The position numbers were made by a program, and so were the translations under genes. This document shows positions 27,814 to 35,587 of a stretch of DNA of 64,000 bases, piece after piece; positions within the stretch are counted from its first letter, which is position 1; every line of letters starts with the position of its first letter. The notes under the pieces are model-generated. The model was not told the origin of the DNA and ran no database searches. It saw nothing but the letters and a program-made list of their open reading frames with translations. The DNA comes from Luteibacter jiangsuensis (lineage in GTDB: Bacteria > Pseudomonadota > Gammaproteobacteria > Xanthomonadales > Rhodanobacteraceae), in contig NZ_JAAQQR010000001.1 of the NCBI RefSeq assembly GCF_011742555.1, positions 682,001-746,000 on the forward strand, written 5' to 3'.

Positions 27814-27832
27814 TTTAGGATGTCGTCCTAAA
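27814..27832. promoter_or_regulatory. AT-rich palindrome upstream of the CsgG-like gene
   Basis: A perfect inverted repeat TTTAGGA-TGTCG-TCCTAAA stands out in G+C-rich surroundings. A TTGACA on the minus strand (27798-27803) lies just downstream of it. It could be an operator for the CsgG-like gene or a small transcript end; neither can be decided here. Confidence 0.35.
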
Positions 27833-27861
27833 ATTGACCTCCTGGAAACCGCGTCGTGCTG

Positions 27862-28620
27862 TCAGTGTTCCCCGCGCAGCGCCTCCGCGATGGCTTTCTC
27901 CGCCAGCGGCGCCATCACGTCATAGCCCGCGGCATTGGGATGCAGGCCGTCGTAGCTGAGCTCCTTCTTCAACTGTCCGCGCGCGTCCACCATTGCCGTG
28001 TAGTAGTCGAGGTAGACGAGGTGCTCGCGCGCGGCGTATGCCTTGATCCACGCATTGAGCGCGAGAATCTTCTGCGGCGGCCGCTGTTTCGTCTGCCCGT
28101 TCCCGACGTAGTCGCTCACAGGCATGACGGAGGCGAGGACGACGCGTATGCCGTTCGCTTTCGCCAGTTCGGCCATGGATGCAAGGTTGCCCTCGATCGT
28201 TTCCAGCGTCTCCGGCCCCGTGTTTCCTGCGATGTCGTTCGTGCCGGCCAGGATGACGACGGCGGCCGGCTTGAGCGCCACGACGTCGGGACGGAAGCGC
28301 AGCAACATCTGCGGCGTGGTCTGCCCGCTGATGCCGCGGTTGACGTAATCGTGCCCCGGGAAGAAGCTGCCGATCTCGCGACCCCAGGCATCCGTGATCG
28401 AATCGCCCATGAAGACGACGCGCGGCTGTCCGGACTTCGGAGTGCCGAGCGCGGCATTGTCCTTGGCGTAGCGAGCCAGGTCGGGCCAGTCGTTCAGGCG
28501 GCGCTCGATGTCCGCGCGCTGTTCCGCCGTGGGACGCTCGGGCACCACGACCTTCGGGGCTGCCGTGGCTGCGGTTGCCGCGAGAAGGCCCGCGGCCAGG
28601 AAAACGTGGGAACGGAACAT
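27862..28620 (-). CDS. Exported SGNH/GDSL-type hydrolase
   Basis: A 252-residue secreted esterase-like protein. The signal peptide ends ATAATAAPK (about residue 21). SGNH blocks are all present: FMGDSITDAWG (catalytic S74), RGISGQTTPQ, LAGTNDIAG and the Asp/His block YDGLHPNAAGY. This is the platelet-activating-factor acetylhydrolase-like branch that includes carbohydrate O-acetylesterases and lipases. Substrate unknown. It lies downstream of dnaB on the same strand with 70 bases between. Confidence 0.9.
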   Translation of the reverse strand: MFRSHVFLAAGLLAATAATAAPKVVVPERPTAEQRADIERRLNDWPDLARYAKDNAALGTPKSGQPRVVFMGDSITDAWGREIGSFFPGHDYVNRGISGQTTPQMLLRFRPDVVALKPAAVVILAGTNDIAGNTGPETLETIEGNLASMAELAKANGIRVVLASVMPVSDYVGNGQTKQRPPQKILALNAWIKAYAAREHLVYLDYYTAMVDARGQLKKELSYDGLHPNAAGYDVMAPLAEKAIAEALRGEH

Positions 28621-28690
28621 CGGCACTCTCCATCCGGGACGTGCCGCCGAGCATAGCAAGCGCACCCCGCTACCGGCTCCTACCGGTCGA

Positions 28691-30106
28691 TCAGTCGAAG
28701 CTGCCCACGTACGAATCGGGTGCCCAGTTCTCGAACTTCGTGTAGTGGCCGAGGAAGGCCAGCTTCACTGTGTCGGTGGGACCGTTACGCTGCTTGCCGA
28801 TGATGATTTCGGCCAGGCCCTTGTCCGCCGATTCCTTGTTGTAGTACTCGTCGCGGTAGATGAACATGATGACGTCGGCGTCCTGCTCGATAGCGCCGGA
28901 TTCGCGCAAGTCGGACATCATGGGCCGCTTGTCGGCGCGCTGTTCCAGCGAGCGGTTCAACTGCGACAGCGCGATGACCGGCACATTGAGTTCCTTCGCC
29001 AGGGCCTTCAGGCCGCGCGAAATCTCCGAGATTTCCGTGGCGCGGTTCTCGGAGTTGCCCGGCACCTGCATGAGCTGCAGGTAGTCGATCACGATGAGCC
29101 CGAGACCGTGCTCGCGCTGGAGGCGGCGCGCGCGCGAACGCATTTCCACGGGCGACATCGCCGGCGTGTCGTCGATGAAGATCTTCGCGTCGGAAAGCAT
29201 GGTGATGGCCGAGGTGACGCGCGGCCAGTCCTCTTCCGCCAGGTCGCCATTGCGCAAGTGCTGCGCGTGCACGCGGCCGAGGGAGGAAATGAGACGGAAC
29301 GCCAGCTGCGACGCCGACATTTCCATGGAGAACACCGCCACGGCCTTCTTGCCGCGCATGGCGGCCGCTTCCGCGAGGTTGAGGGCGAATGCCGTCTTGC
29401 CCATGGAGGGACGTGCCGCGACGATGATCAGGTCGGACGGCTGCAGGCCGGAGGTGAGTTCGTCCAGATCGGTGAAGCCGGTGGACAGGCCCGTGAGCTG
29501 GCCCCGCTTCTCATAGCGCTCGGTCAGCATGCGGAACGCTTCGGCCGTCGCCTCGCGCACCGACACGATGTCCTTCTTGCCGCGCGCGCCGGATTCCGCG
29601 ATGCGGAACACACGCTGCTCGGCAAGCTCCATGACCTCCTGCACGCTCTTGCCTTCCGGGCGAAAGCCGTCCTCGGTGATCAGCGTGCCGGCGTCGATCA
29701 GCTGCCGGAGCACCGACTTCTCGCGAACGATGTCGCCGTACGCGGCGATGTTGGCGGCGCTGGGCGTGGAGTTCGCCAGCTCCATGAGATACGTGGCGCC
29801 GCCGACCATCTCGGCCATGTCGTTGGCGATGAACCAGTCGCCGAGCGTGATGGCGTCGCAAGGCATGCCCTTGTTCGCCAGCTCGTTGATGGCGCGCCAG
29901 ATGAGGCGGTGGTCGCGACGGTAGAAGTCGTCGTCGGTGAGCTTGTCGGCCACCTTGTCCAGCGAATCCGGCGAAAGCATGAGGCCGCCCAGCACCGCCT
30001 GCTCGGCCTCGATGGAATGCGGCGGCACGCGCAATGCGTCGATGGCGGAAGGCTCGCGACGGCGCTTGCGATCGCCGCGCTCACTTCGCTCCGGATTGAA
30101 GGACAT
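28691..30106 (-). CDS. dnaB: Replicative DNA helicase DnaB
   Basis: A 471-residue hexameric 5'-3' helicase of the replication fork. The N-terminal domain begins PPHSIEAEQAVLGGLML, then the linker and a RecA-like domain with Walker A ARPSMGKTAFALN and the LGLIVIDYLQLM block. No intein is present (the protein is of normal length). It follows rplI but is separated by a terminator and its own promoter region with a DnaA-box-like site. Confidence 0.97.
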   Translation of the reverse strand: MSFNPERSERGDRKRRREPSAIDALRVPPHSIEAEQAVLGGLMLSPDSLDKVADKLTDDDFYRRDHRLIWRAINELANKGMPCDAITLGDWFIANDMAEMVGGATYLMELANSTPSAANIAAYGDIVREKSVLRQLIDAGTLITEDGFRPEGKSVQEVMELAEQRVFRIAESGARGKKDIVSVREATAEAFRMLTERYEKRGQLTGLSTGFTDLDELTSGLQPSDLIIVAARPSMGKTAFALNLAEAAAMRGKKAVAVFSMEMSASQLAFRLISSLGRVHAQHLRNGDLAEEDWPRVTSAITMLSDAKIFIDDTPAMSPVEMRSRARRLQREHGLGLIVIDYLQLMQVPGNSENRATEISEISRGLKALAKELNVPVIALSQLNRSLEQRADKRPMMSDLRESGAIEQDADVIMFIYRDEYYNKESADKGLAEIIIGKQRNGPTDTVKLAFLGHYTKFENWAPDSYVGSFD

Positions 30107-30199
30107 GGACTACCTCGTGTTGCGGACGGCGCCAGCCGGTGCGGCAGGCCGTGGGGACGATCATACGCGGAGCAGTCTCACACGTTGAGAGGATAACTC

Positions 30200-30208
30200 T
30201 GTGGATAA
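30200..30208 (-). promoter_or_regulatory. Consensus DnaA-box-like site in the dnaB leader
   Basis: TTATCCACA on the minus strand matches the DnaA box consensus TTATNCACA exactly, and a second TTATCC follows six bases later. It lies 92 bases upstream of the dnaB ATG and about 33 bases before a -10-like TATGAT (30161-30166). Confidence 0.45.
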
Positions 30209-30220
30209 CCTGGGGATGAA

Positions 30221-30249
30221 ACGAAAACGGGCGCCTTGCGGCGCCCGTC
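30221..30249 (-). terminator. Rho-independent terminator of the rpsF-rpsR-rplI operon
   Basis: The stem GGGCGCC-TTGC-GGCGCCC lies 26 bases past the rplI stop on the minus strand and is followed by TTTTCGTTT there. It separates rplI from dnaB. Confidence 0.8.
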
Positions 30250-30272
30250 GGGTATCGCGGATGGTGCGGAGC

Positions 30273-30719
30273 TTACGCGCCGACCACCTTGACCTTGACC
30301 GTCTGCTGCACGTCGGCGTGGAGGACGATGACGACCTCGTAATCGCCGGTGTTGCGGAACGGGCCTTCGGCCTGGATCACTTCGCTCTTGTCGACTTCCA
30401 GACCCTTGGCGGTCAGGGCTTCGGCAACGTCGCGCGGGGTGACCGAACCGAACAGCTTGCCTTCCGGCGAAGCGTTCACTTCGATCGTGACCTCGGCGCC
30501 TTCGAGCTTGGCCGCACGGCCTTCGGCACCGGAGAGCTGCTCCTTGGCCTTGGCTTCGTATTCGGCGCGGCGCGCTTCGAACGCGGCGATGTTGTCGGCG
30601 GTGGCACGAGCGGCCTTGCCGGTCGGGAGGAGGAAGTTACGGCCGTAACCCGGCTTGACGTTGACCTTGTCGCCGAGGTTGCCGAGGTTCTTCACCTTCT
30701 CGAGGAGGATGAGTTCCAT
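30273..30719 (-). CDS. rplI: 50S ribosomal protein L9
   Basis: A 148-residue L9 with the N-terminal rRNA-binding domain ([30 protein letters not shown]), long connecting helix and C-terminal domain. Third gene of rpsF-rpsR-rplI. A hairpin lies in the 108-base gap after rpsR. Confidence 0.97.
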   Translation of the reverse strand: MELILLEKVKNLGNLGDKVNVKPGYGRNFLLPTGKAARATADNIAAFEARRAEYEAKAKEQLSGAEGRAAKLEGAEVTIEVNASPEGKLFGSVTPRDVAEALTAKGLEVDKSEVIQAEGPFRNTGDYEVVIVLHADVQQTVKVKVVGA

Positions 30720-30791
30720 GGGATGTTCCTTTCGTTAGCACGGGATGGGCCCCGCGCAGCCAAAACTGGTTGTCCGAGTGTCGTTCACCGG

Positions 30792-30819
30792 GCGCCCCTC
30801 CCATGCATGGGAAGGGCGC
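30792..30819 (-). other. Intercistronic hairpin between rpsR and rplI
   Basis: GCGCCC(C)TCCCATGCATGGGAAGGGCGC forms a nearly perfect long stem in the 108-base rpsR-rplI gap. There is no T-run, so it is more likely an attenuating or RNA-stability element than a terminator. Confidence 0.45.
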
Positions 30820-30827
30820 GCGGACGA

Positions 30828-31058
30828 TCAGACGTCGTGGTTGTCGGTGTACGGCAGCAGCGAGAGGAAGCGAGCGCGCTTGATCGCGGTCGCCAGCTGG
30901 CGCTGGTAGCGGGCCTTCGTGCCGGTGATGCGGCTCGGGACGATCTTGCCGTTCTCCGTGATGTACTGACGGAGGGTGTTGAGATCCTTGTAATCGATCT
31001 CCTTCACGCCCTCGGCGGTGAAGCGGCAGAACTTGCGGCGGCGGAAAAACTTGGACAT
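30828..31058 (-). CDS. rpsR: 30S ribosomal protein S18
   Basis: A 76-residue S18 with the family core [22 protein letters not shown] and [23 protein letters not shown]. It forms a heterodimer with S6, encoded just upstream (15-base gap). The single Cys in RKFCRF is what remains of the zinc-type S18 motif. Confidence 0.97.
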   Translation of the reverse strand: MSKFFRRRKFCRFTAEGVKEIDYKDLNTLRQYITENGKIVPSRITGTKARYQRQLATAIKRARFLSLLPYTDNHDV

Positions 31059-31073
31059 GGCTGTGATCCCCGA

Positions 31074-31496
31074 TTAGTCGTCGCTGTCGCGATCGTTGTC
31101 GTTGTCGCGACCGCCACGGCGGTCGTCGCCGTCGCTGTCGTCGTCACGGCGACGCGAACCCTTCTGCTCGTCCTTTTCCTTGCTCTTCAGGATGAAGGAC
31201 TGCTCGGTGTCGGCTTCGTCGCGACGGATCACGAGGTGGCGCAGGACGGCGTCGTTGAAACGGAAACCCGTCTCGAGCTCGTTCAGGGCGTTCTGCGAAA
31301 CCTCGATGTTCAGCATCACGTAGTGAGCCTTGGCGAGGTTCTCGATCGGGTAGGCCAGCTGGCGGCGGCCCCAGTCTTCGAGGCGGTGGATCTTGCCGTT
31401 GTCGCCTTCGATCAGCGTCTTGTAACGCTCGATCATGGCGGGCACCTGTTCGCTCTGGTCCGGATGGACCAGGAACACGACTTCATAATGACGCAT
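31074..31496 (-). CDS. rpsF: 30S ribosomal protein S6
   Basis: A 140-residue S6: the usual core [25 protein letters not shown] and [24 protein letters not shown], followed by an Asp/Arg-rich C-terminal tail ([15 protein letters not shown] and similar). Acidic tails in S6 are often substrates for glutamate addition by RimK, although this one has Asp, not Glu. ATG 31496 has AAGGAG seven bases upstream. First gene of the operon. Confidence 0.96.
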   Translation of the reverse strand: MRHYEVVFLVHPDQSEQVPAMIERYKTLIEGDNGKIHRLEDWGRRQLAYPIENLAKAHYVMLNIEVSQNALNELETGFRFNDAVLRHLVIRRDEADTEQSFILKSKEKDEQKGSRRRDDDSDGDDRRGGRDNDNDRDSDD

Positions 31497-31513
31497 GGTG
31501 GCTCCTTGTGGAT

Positions 31514-31559
31514 GCACCCCTTGACGGGGATGGCAGCCTCCCGCGCAGGGCGGTGAGGC
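31514..31559 (-). promoter_or_regulatory. Two leader hairpins upstream of rpsF
   Basis: In the rpsF mRNA leader a hairpin with stems GCCTC/GAGGC and CCGC/GCGG and one bulged A (31536-31559) is followed by a second stem around GCACCCC/GGGGATGGC (31514-31534). Autoregulatory leaders that bind the S6:S18 complex are known in many bacteria; identity with that motif is inferred only from position. Confidence 0.35.
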
Positions 31560-31592
31560 AAGAAGACCCTCCTTGGAGAGGGCCAGCCGCGC

Positions 31593-31622
31593 ATTGTAAG
31601 GAGAAACCGGGGGTTAGGGCAA
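31593..31622 (-). promoter_or_regulatory. Predicted promoter of rpsF-rpsR-rplI
   Basis: On the minus strand TTGCCC (31617-31622) and TACAAT (31593-31598) are separated by 18 bases, giving an mRNA leader of roughly 90 bases before rpsF. Confidence 0.5.
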
Positions 31623-31634
31623 GGGGATGGCTAT

Positions 31635-31718
31635 TGTGGGAGCCGGCTATGCCGGCGATCCCGCGGCAGCGGGCACGCTTGCCCCAGCACCCCATCGCCG
31701 CTGAAGCGGCTCCCACAC
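31635..31718. repeat. Composite intergenic repeat, B/A orientation
   Basis: A full-length copy with TGTGGGAGCCGGC left arm, CCCGCGGCAGCGGG centre and GCCGCTGAAGCGGCTCCCACA right arm. It lies between the iscA-like stop and the rpsF promoter. Confidence 0.9.
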
Positions 31719-31739
31719 AAAGCTGGTCCCGCACGCCTG

Positions 31740-32063
31740 CTACGAAACGGTGAACGACTCCCCGCACCCGCATTCGCCCGTGGCATTGGGGTTATGGAAC
31801 ACGAACGACGCGTTCAGCCCCTGGCGCTGGAAGTCGATGAGGGTGCCGTCCACCAGGGGGAGGCTCTTGGGGTCGACCACCACGCGGATGCCGTCGATGT
31901 CGAGCACCCGGTCGTCCTCGGCGATGTCGGCGGCCAGGTCCACCACGTAGCCGAAGCCCGAGCAGCCCATGCGCTTCACGGCGAAACGAACGCCCGCGGC
32001 CTCGGGGGAACGGGCCAGGAAGGCGCGCATGCGGTCGGATGCTGCGGGAGTAATCTGTATCAT
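31740..32063 (-). CDS. iscA: IscA/SufA-type iron-sulfur cluster assembly protein
   Basis: A 107-residue A-type carrier with the three conserved cysteines C34 (MGCSG), C98 and C100 (ECGCGESF). The protein ends [12 protein letters not shown], closely matching IscA. It delivers iron or clusters to apo-proteins. It stands alone, away from any isc or suf operon, so ErpA-like function is possible. ATG 32063 is chosen; the upstream in-frame extension is unconserved. Divergent from asnS. Confidence 0.88.
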   Translation of the reverse strand: MIQITPAASDRMRAFLARSPEAAGVRFAVKRMGCSGFGYVVDLAADIAEDDRVLDIDGIRVVVDPKSLPLVDGTLIDFQRQGLNASFVFHNPNATGECGCGESFTVS

Positions 32064-32106
32064 GAAAACGTTTTCTGGCCGTGGTATATCGATTGAAGCG
32101 GTGCCG

Positions 32107-32135
32107 TTCACGTGGACCTTACATTATCATATAGG
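32107..32135 (+). promoter_or_regulatory. Predicted promoter of asnS
   Basis: TTCACG (32107-32112) and TATAGG (32130-32135) are separated by 17 bases in an unusually A+T-rich stretch about 50 bases upstream of the asnS start. Confidence 0.4.
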
Positions 32136-32187
32136 GTCGTGCTTCTTACGCGCTGAACATGCGGCGCCTTTTCCGGAGTTTCAATCG

Positions 32188-33591
32188 ATGACGGTGGTAA
32201 GCGTCAAGCAGGCTCTCGCCGGCGGCACGGCCGCAGGCGAACACGAGGTCACGGTTCGCGGCTGGGTGCGCACCCTGCGCGAGTCCAAGGGCGGGCTCTC
32301 GTTCGTGAACGTGAGCGACGGCTCCTGCTTCGCCCCCATCCAGGTGGTGGCCACCTCCGATCTCCCCAATTATGAGACGGACGTGAAGCGCCTCTCCGCC
32401 GGCGCCGGCGTCATCGCCACCGGCAAGCTCGTGCCTTCGCAGGGCAAGGGCCAGGCCTTCGAGATCCAGGCCACCCGGATCGAGGTCACCGGCTTCGTCG
32501 ACAACCCGCTTACCTACCCCATCCAGCCGAAGCAGCATTCGATGGAGTTCCTGCGCGAGGTCGCCCACCTGCGCCCGCGCACCAACCTGTTCGGCGCCGT
32601 GACGCGCGTTCGCCACACGATGATGACGGCGATCCACCGGATCCTGACCGAACAGGGCTTCTTCTGGATCAACACGCCGATCATCACCACCTCCGACGCG
32701 GAAGGTGCGGGCGACATGTTCCGGTTGTCCACGCTCGACCTGGCCAACCTGCCCCGCGACGAGAAGGGCGGCATCGATTTCCGCAAGGACTTTTTCGGCC
32801 GCGAGGCCTTCCTCACCGTGTCCGGCCAGCTCAATGTCGAGGGCTACGCCCTGGCCATGAGCAAGGTGTACACGTTCGGGCCCACCTTCCGCGCCGAAAA
32901 TTCCAACACCACCCGGCACCTCGCCGAATTCTGGATGGTGGAGCCGGAGGTGGCCTTCGCCGACCTCAACGACAACGCCGACCTGGCCGAGCTGTTCCTG
33001 AAGGGCATCTTCAAGGCCGTGCTGGAAGAACGCCCCGACGACATGGCGTTCTTCGCCGAGCGCGTGCAGCCGGATGCCATCTCGCGCCTGGAAGCCTTCA
33101 TCGCCAAACCGTTCGAGCGCATCGACTACACGGAAGCCGTGTCGATCCTGCAGAAGTCGGGCAAGAAGTTCGAGCACCCGGTGGCCTGGGGTGTCGACCT
33201 GCAGACGGAGCACGAGCGCTACCTCGCCGAGGAACATATCGGCCGTCCGGTGGTCGTCATGAACTACCCCGAACAGATCAAGGCGTTCTACATGCGCCTC
33301 AACGACGACGGAAAGACGGTCGCCGCGATGGACGTGCTCGCGCCCGGCATCGGCGAAATCATCGGCGGTGCGCAGCGCGAAGAGCGCCTGGACTACCTCG
33401 ACCGCCGCATGGACCAGTTCCATCTCGACAAGGCCACCTACGACTGGTATCGCGACCTGCGCCGCTACGGCACGGTGCCCCATGCCGGCTTTGGCCTGGG
33501 CTTCGAGCGCCTCCTGGTGTACGTGTGCGGCCTGTCGAACATCCGCGACGCCATCCCCTACCCCCGTGCGGCAGGGAGTGCCGAGTTCTAG
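32188..33591 (+). CDS. asnS: Asparagine--tRNA ligase
   Basis: A 467-residue class II synthetase charging tRNA-Asn. It has an N-terminal OB-fold anticodon-binding domain ([21 protein letters not shown]) and a catalytic core with [21 protein letters not shown] (motif 2 region) and motif 3 [16 protein letters not shown] 32188 ([10 protein letters not shown]) follows GGAG. Having AsnRS means tRNA-Asn need not be made by transamidation. Confidence 0.97.
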   Translation: MTVVSVKQALAGGTAAGEHEVTVRGWVRTLRESKGGLSFVNVSDGSCFAPIQVVATSDLPNYETDVKRLSAGAGVIATGKLVPSQGKGQAFEIQATRIEVTGFVDNPLTYPIQPKQHSMEFLREVAHLRPRTNLFGAVTRVRHTMMTAIHRILTEQGFFWINTPIITTSDAEGAGDMFRLSTLDLANLPRDEKGGIDFRKDFFGREAFLTVSGQLNVEGYALAMSKVYTFGPTFRAENSNTTRHLAEFWMVEPEVAFADLNDNADLAELFLKGIFKAVLEERPDDMAFFAERVQPDAISRLEAFIAKPFERIDYTEAVSILQKSGKKFEHPVAWGVDLQTEHERYLAEEHIGRPVVVMNYPEQIKAFYMRLNDDGKTVAAMDVLAPGIGEIIGGAQREERLDYLDRRMDQFHLDKATYDWYRDLRRYGTVPHAGFGLGFERLLVYVCGLSNIRDAIPYPRAAGSAEF

Positions 33592-33605
33592 CCAGCGAAA
33601 AGATC

Positions 33606-34424
33606 ATGATGCCCCCTTCCCTGCTCCGTCCGCTGCTCCTCGCCTTCGCCATCGTGGCGCTGGGCGCTTGCCGCTCGATCGTGCCACCGAACCTCCGCCC
33701 GCCGGAGAATCCGACGAACACGATCGATATCGCGCGAAAGGCGCTGGACGAGGCGAACCCCTGCTGCGGCAGCTTCGCGGACCTGTCCTACCAGGACATG
33801 TTGCCCTGGCAGCCGCAGCGGTTCGAACTGAACAAGGACAGCCCGGTCGCCAGCCTCAACGGCGACCGCAGCTACTTCCTCGCATTCCGGCTGCCGCAGG
33901 GGGCGCAGCTGCCGTACACCATCGCGATGAAGTCGGAGCTCAACGGGCGCTGGCTGAGTTCCAGCTACCTGTTCGCGCCCACCGTGGTACTGCTCGACGA
34001 CGCCTTCCAGCCGCTGCACTCCGAAGACATCCAGCTGTGCGAATACATCGGCTGGACGAGCGAGACCACCGGTGCTTTCGGCAAGTTCAAGGTGACGGAC
34101 GACAAGGCCCGCTATCTCGTGGTGTATTCGTCCGCGCAGCAGCAGAAGAGCCAGACTTACTGGGAGCAGTCGCCCACCACCTTCTCGGCCGAGGCGCCGG
34201 TGAAGATGAACCCCGCGGGCAGCTTCAAGATCGCCCACGGGCCGGACGGCGTGCTGTTCGTCGGCATGCAGAACAGCACGTACAAGAAGGCCATCAACAA
34301 CGCGGTCTGCTCCAAGGCCCAGCAGGGTGACGGCGTCATCTCCACCCTTCGCAGCGTGGTCACCACCGACATCCTCGGCGAGGATCCGGAGAAGCGCAGC
34401 AAGGACAAGGAAAAGGGCAGCTGA
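33606..34424 (+). CDS. MalM-like lipoprotein
   Basis: A 272-residue predicted lipoprotein: short signal peptide with lipobox ALGAC (Cys about residue 22). The middle resembles the MalM family of periplasmic maltose-operon proteins: PWQPQRFELN, LNGDRSYFLAFRLPQG and YLFAPTVVLLDDAFQPL. No maltose genes are near; it lies 14 bases after asnS and may be co-transcribed. The C-terminus ends with a Lys-rich tail (EKRSKDKEKGS). The function of MalM proteins is poorly defined. A second ATG one codon on is equally possible. Confidence 0.7.
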   Translation: MMPPSLLRPLLLAFAIVALGACRSIVPPNLRPPENPTNTIDIARKALDEANPCCGSFADLSYQDMLPWQPQRFELNKDSPVASLNGDRSYFLAFRLPQGAQLPYTIAMKSELNGRWLSSSYLFAPTVVLLDDAFQPLHSEDIQLCEYIGWTSETTGAFGKFKVTDDKARYLVVYSSAQQQKSQTYWEQSPTTFSAEAPVKMNPAGSFKIAHGPDGVLFVGMQNSTYKKAINNAVCSKAQQGDGVISTLRSVVTTDILGEDPEKRSKDKEKGS

Positions 34425-34429
34425 TCCTC

Positions 34430-34762
34430 ATGCAGACCGCTGTCTACCTCTATCTCCTGCTCCTGCTCGGCGCGGTCGCTTTCTTTCTCCTGCACTTCGT
34501 GGCCCAGTGGCGTTTCACCGCGTTGCTCAGGAAACGCTACCCCGACCAGTGGAAAACCATCGTCGAGGCCGACACCGGCCGGCCGAACGGCATGGCGAAC
34601 TGGCTGCGGATGCGCCGGGTGCTGCGCTCGGATGCGCCGGCGCTGTTCGACGACGACGACCTGAACCGCTGGCAGCGCGTGTGGCGCCTGGCGCCGTGGT
34701 TCGCATGGCCGTGCTGGTTTGCCGCAATGGCGATACAGTGGTGGGCGATGAAACAGGGCTGA
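34430..34762 (+). CDS. Small membrane protein, UspB-like architecture
   Basis: A 110-residue protein with one N-terminal and one C-terminal membrane helix and a charged middle region (LRSDAPALFDDDDLNRWQRVWRLAPW). Length and layout resemble the universal stress protein B family, but the resemblance is weak. It starts five bases after the MalM-like stop. No function can be assigned. Confidence 0.55.
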   Translation: MQTAVYLYLLLLLGAVAFFLLHFVAQWRFTALLRKRYPDQWKTIVEADTGRPNGMANWLRMRRVLRSDAPALFDDDDLNRWQRVWRLAPWFAWPCWFAAMAIQWWAMKQG

Positions 34763-34791
34763 GCCCGTCCACCCCTTGAAGGGAGCGCCGC

Positions 34792-35580
34792 ATGGATCTT
34801 CGTCTCACCGGTCGCCACGCTCTGGTCTGCGGCGCCTCGCAAGGACTGGGCCGCGCCACGGCCTTCGAACTGGCCGAGCTCGGCGCCAGCCTCACGCTGC
34901 TCTCCCGCTCCGCCGACGCGCTCGCCGCGCTCGCCGCCGAACTTCCGGCCAACCATGCCGGGCAGAAACACCGGCACGTGGCCGTGGACATGCTCGATAC
35001 CGAAGCCCTTGCCGCCACCGTTGCCGATATCGTCGGCGACCGCGCCGTGCACGTGCTGGTGAACAACAGCGGCGGTCCGCCGCCCGGTCCGGTATGGAGC
35101 GCAGAGCCCGAGGCTTTCCTCACCGCGTACCGCCAGCACGTCATCGCCGCCCAGGTACTGGCCCAGGCCTGCCTGCCGGGGATGCGCGAAGCGCGCTACG
35201 GACGCATCGTGAACATCGTCTCCACGTCGGTAAAGGAGCCGATCCCCAACCTCGGCGTGTCCAACACCACGCGAGCCGCCATCGCGGGATGGGCCAAGAC
35301 GCTCGCCAGCGAGGTCGCGGCCGATGGCATCACCGTGAACAACGTCCTGCCCGGTTACACGCGCACGCCCCGCCTCGAAGCCCTGGTCGAATCCAGCGTC
35401 AAGGCGGGGCGCACCCGGGAGGAAGTGGAAAAGGGGTTACTCGCGAGCGTGCCCGCGGCCCGCTTCGCCGAACCCGCCGAGGTGGCCGCCATGGTGGCCT
35501 TCCTCGCGAGCCCCGCGGCCGGCTACGTCAATGGCACCAGCATCGCCGTCGATGGCGGCCGCACGCGCGCGCTGAACTGA
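34792..35580 (+). CDS. SDR-family protein lacking the canonical Tyr/Lys pair
   Basis: A 262-residue short-chain dehydrogenase/reductase fold. The nucleotide motif CGASQGLGRA (about 14-23) and VNNSGG are intact, as is the C-terminal VDGGRTR. At the catalytic YxxxK position the sequence reads SNTTRAAIAG, so Tyr is replaced by Ser and Lys by Arg. It may bind NAD(P) without normal dehydrogenase chemistry or use a different acid. First gene of an operon with an aldehyde dehydrogenase (seven-base gap) and RidA, pointing to 2-aminomuconate metabolism. Confidence 0.88.
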   Translation: MDLRLTGRHALVCGASQGLGRATAFELAELGASLTLLSRSADALAALAAELPANHAGQKHRHVAVDMLDTEALAATVADIVGDRAVHVLVNNSGGPPPGPVWSAEPEAFLTAYRQHVIAAQVLAQACLPGMREARYGRIVNIVSTSVKEPIPNLGVSNTTRAAIAGWAKTLASEVAADGITVNNVLPGYTRTPRLEALVESSVKAGRTREEVEKGLLASVPAARFAEPAEVAAMVAFLASPAAGYVNGTSIAVDGGRTRALN

Positions 35581-35587
35581 GGCGGCC

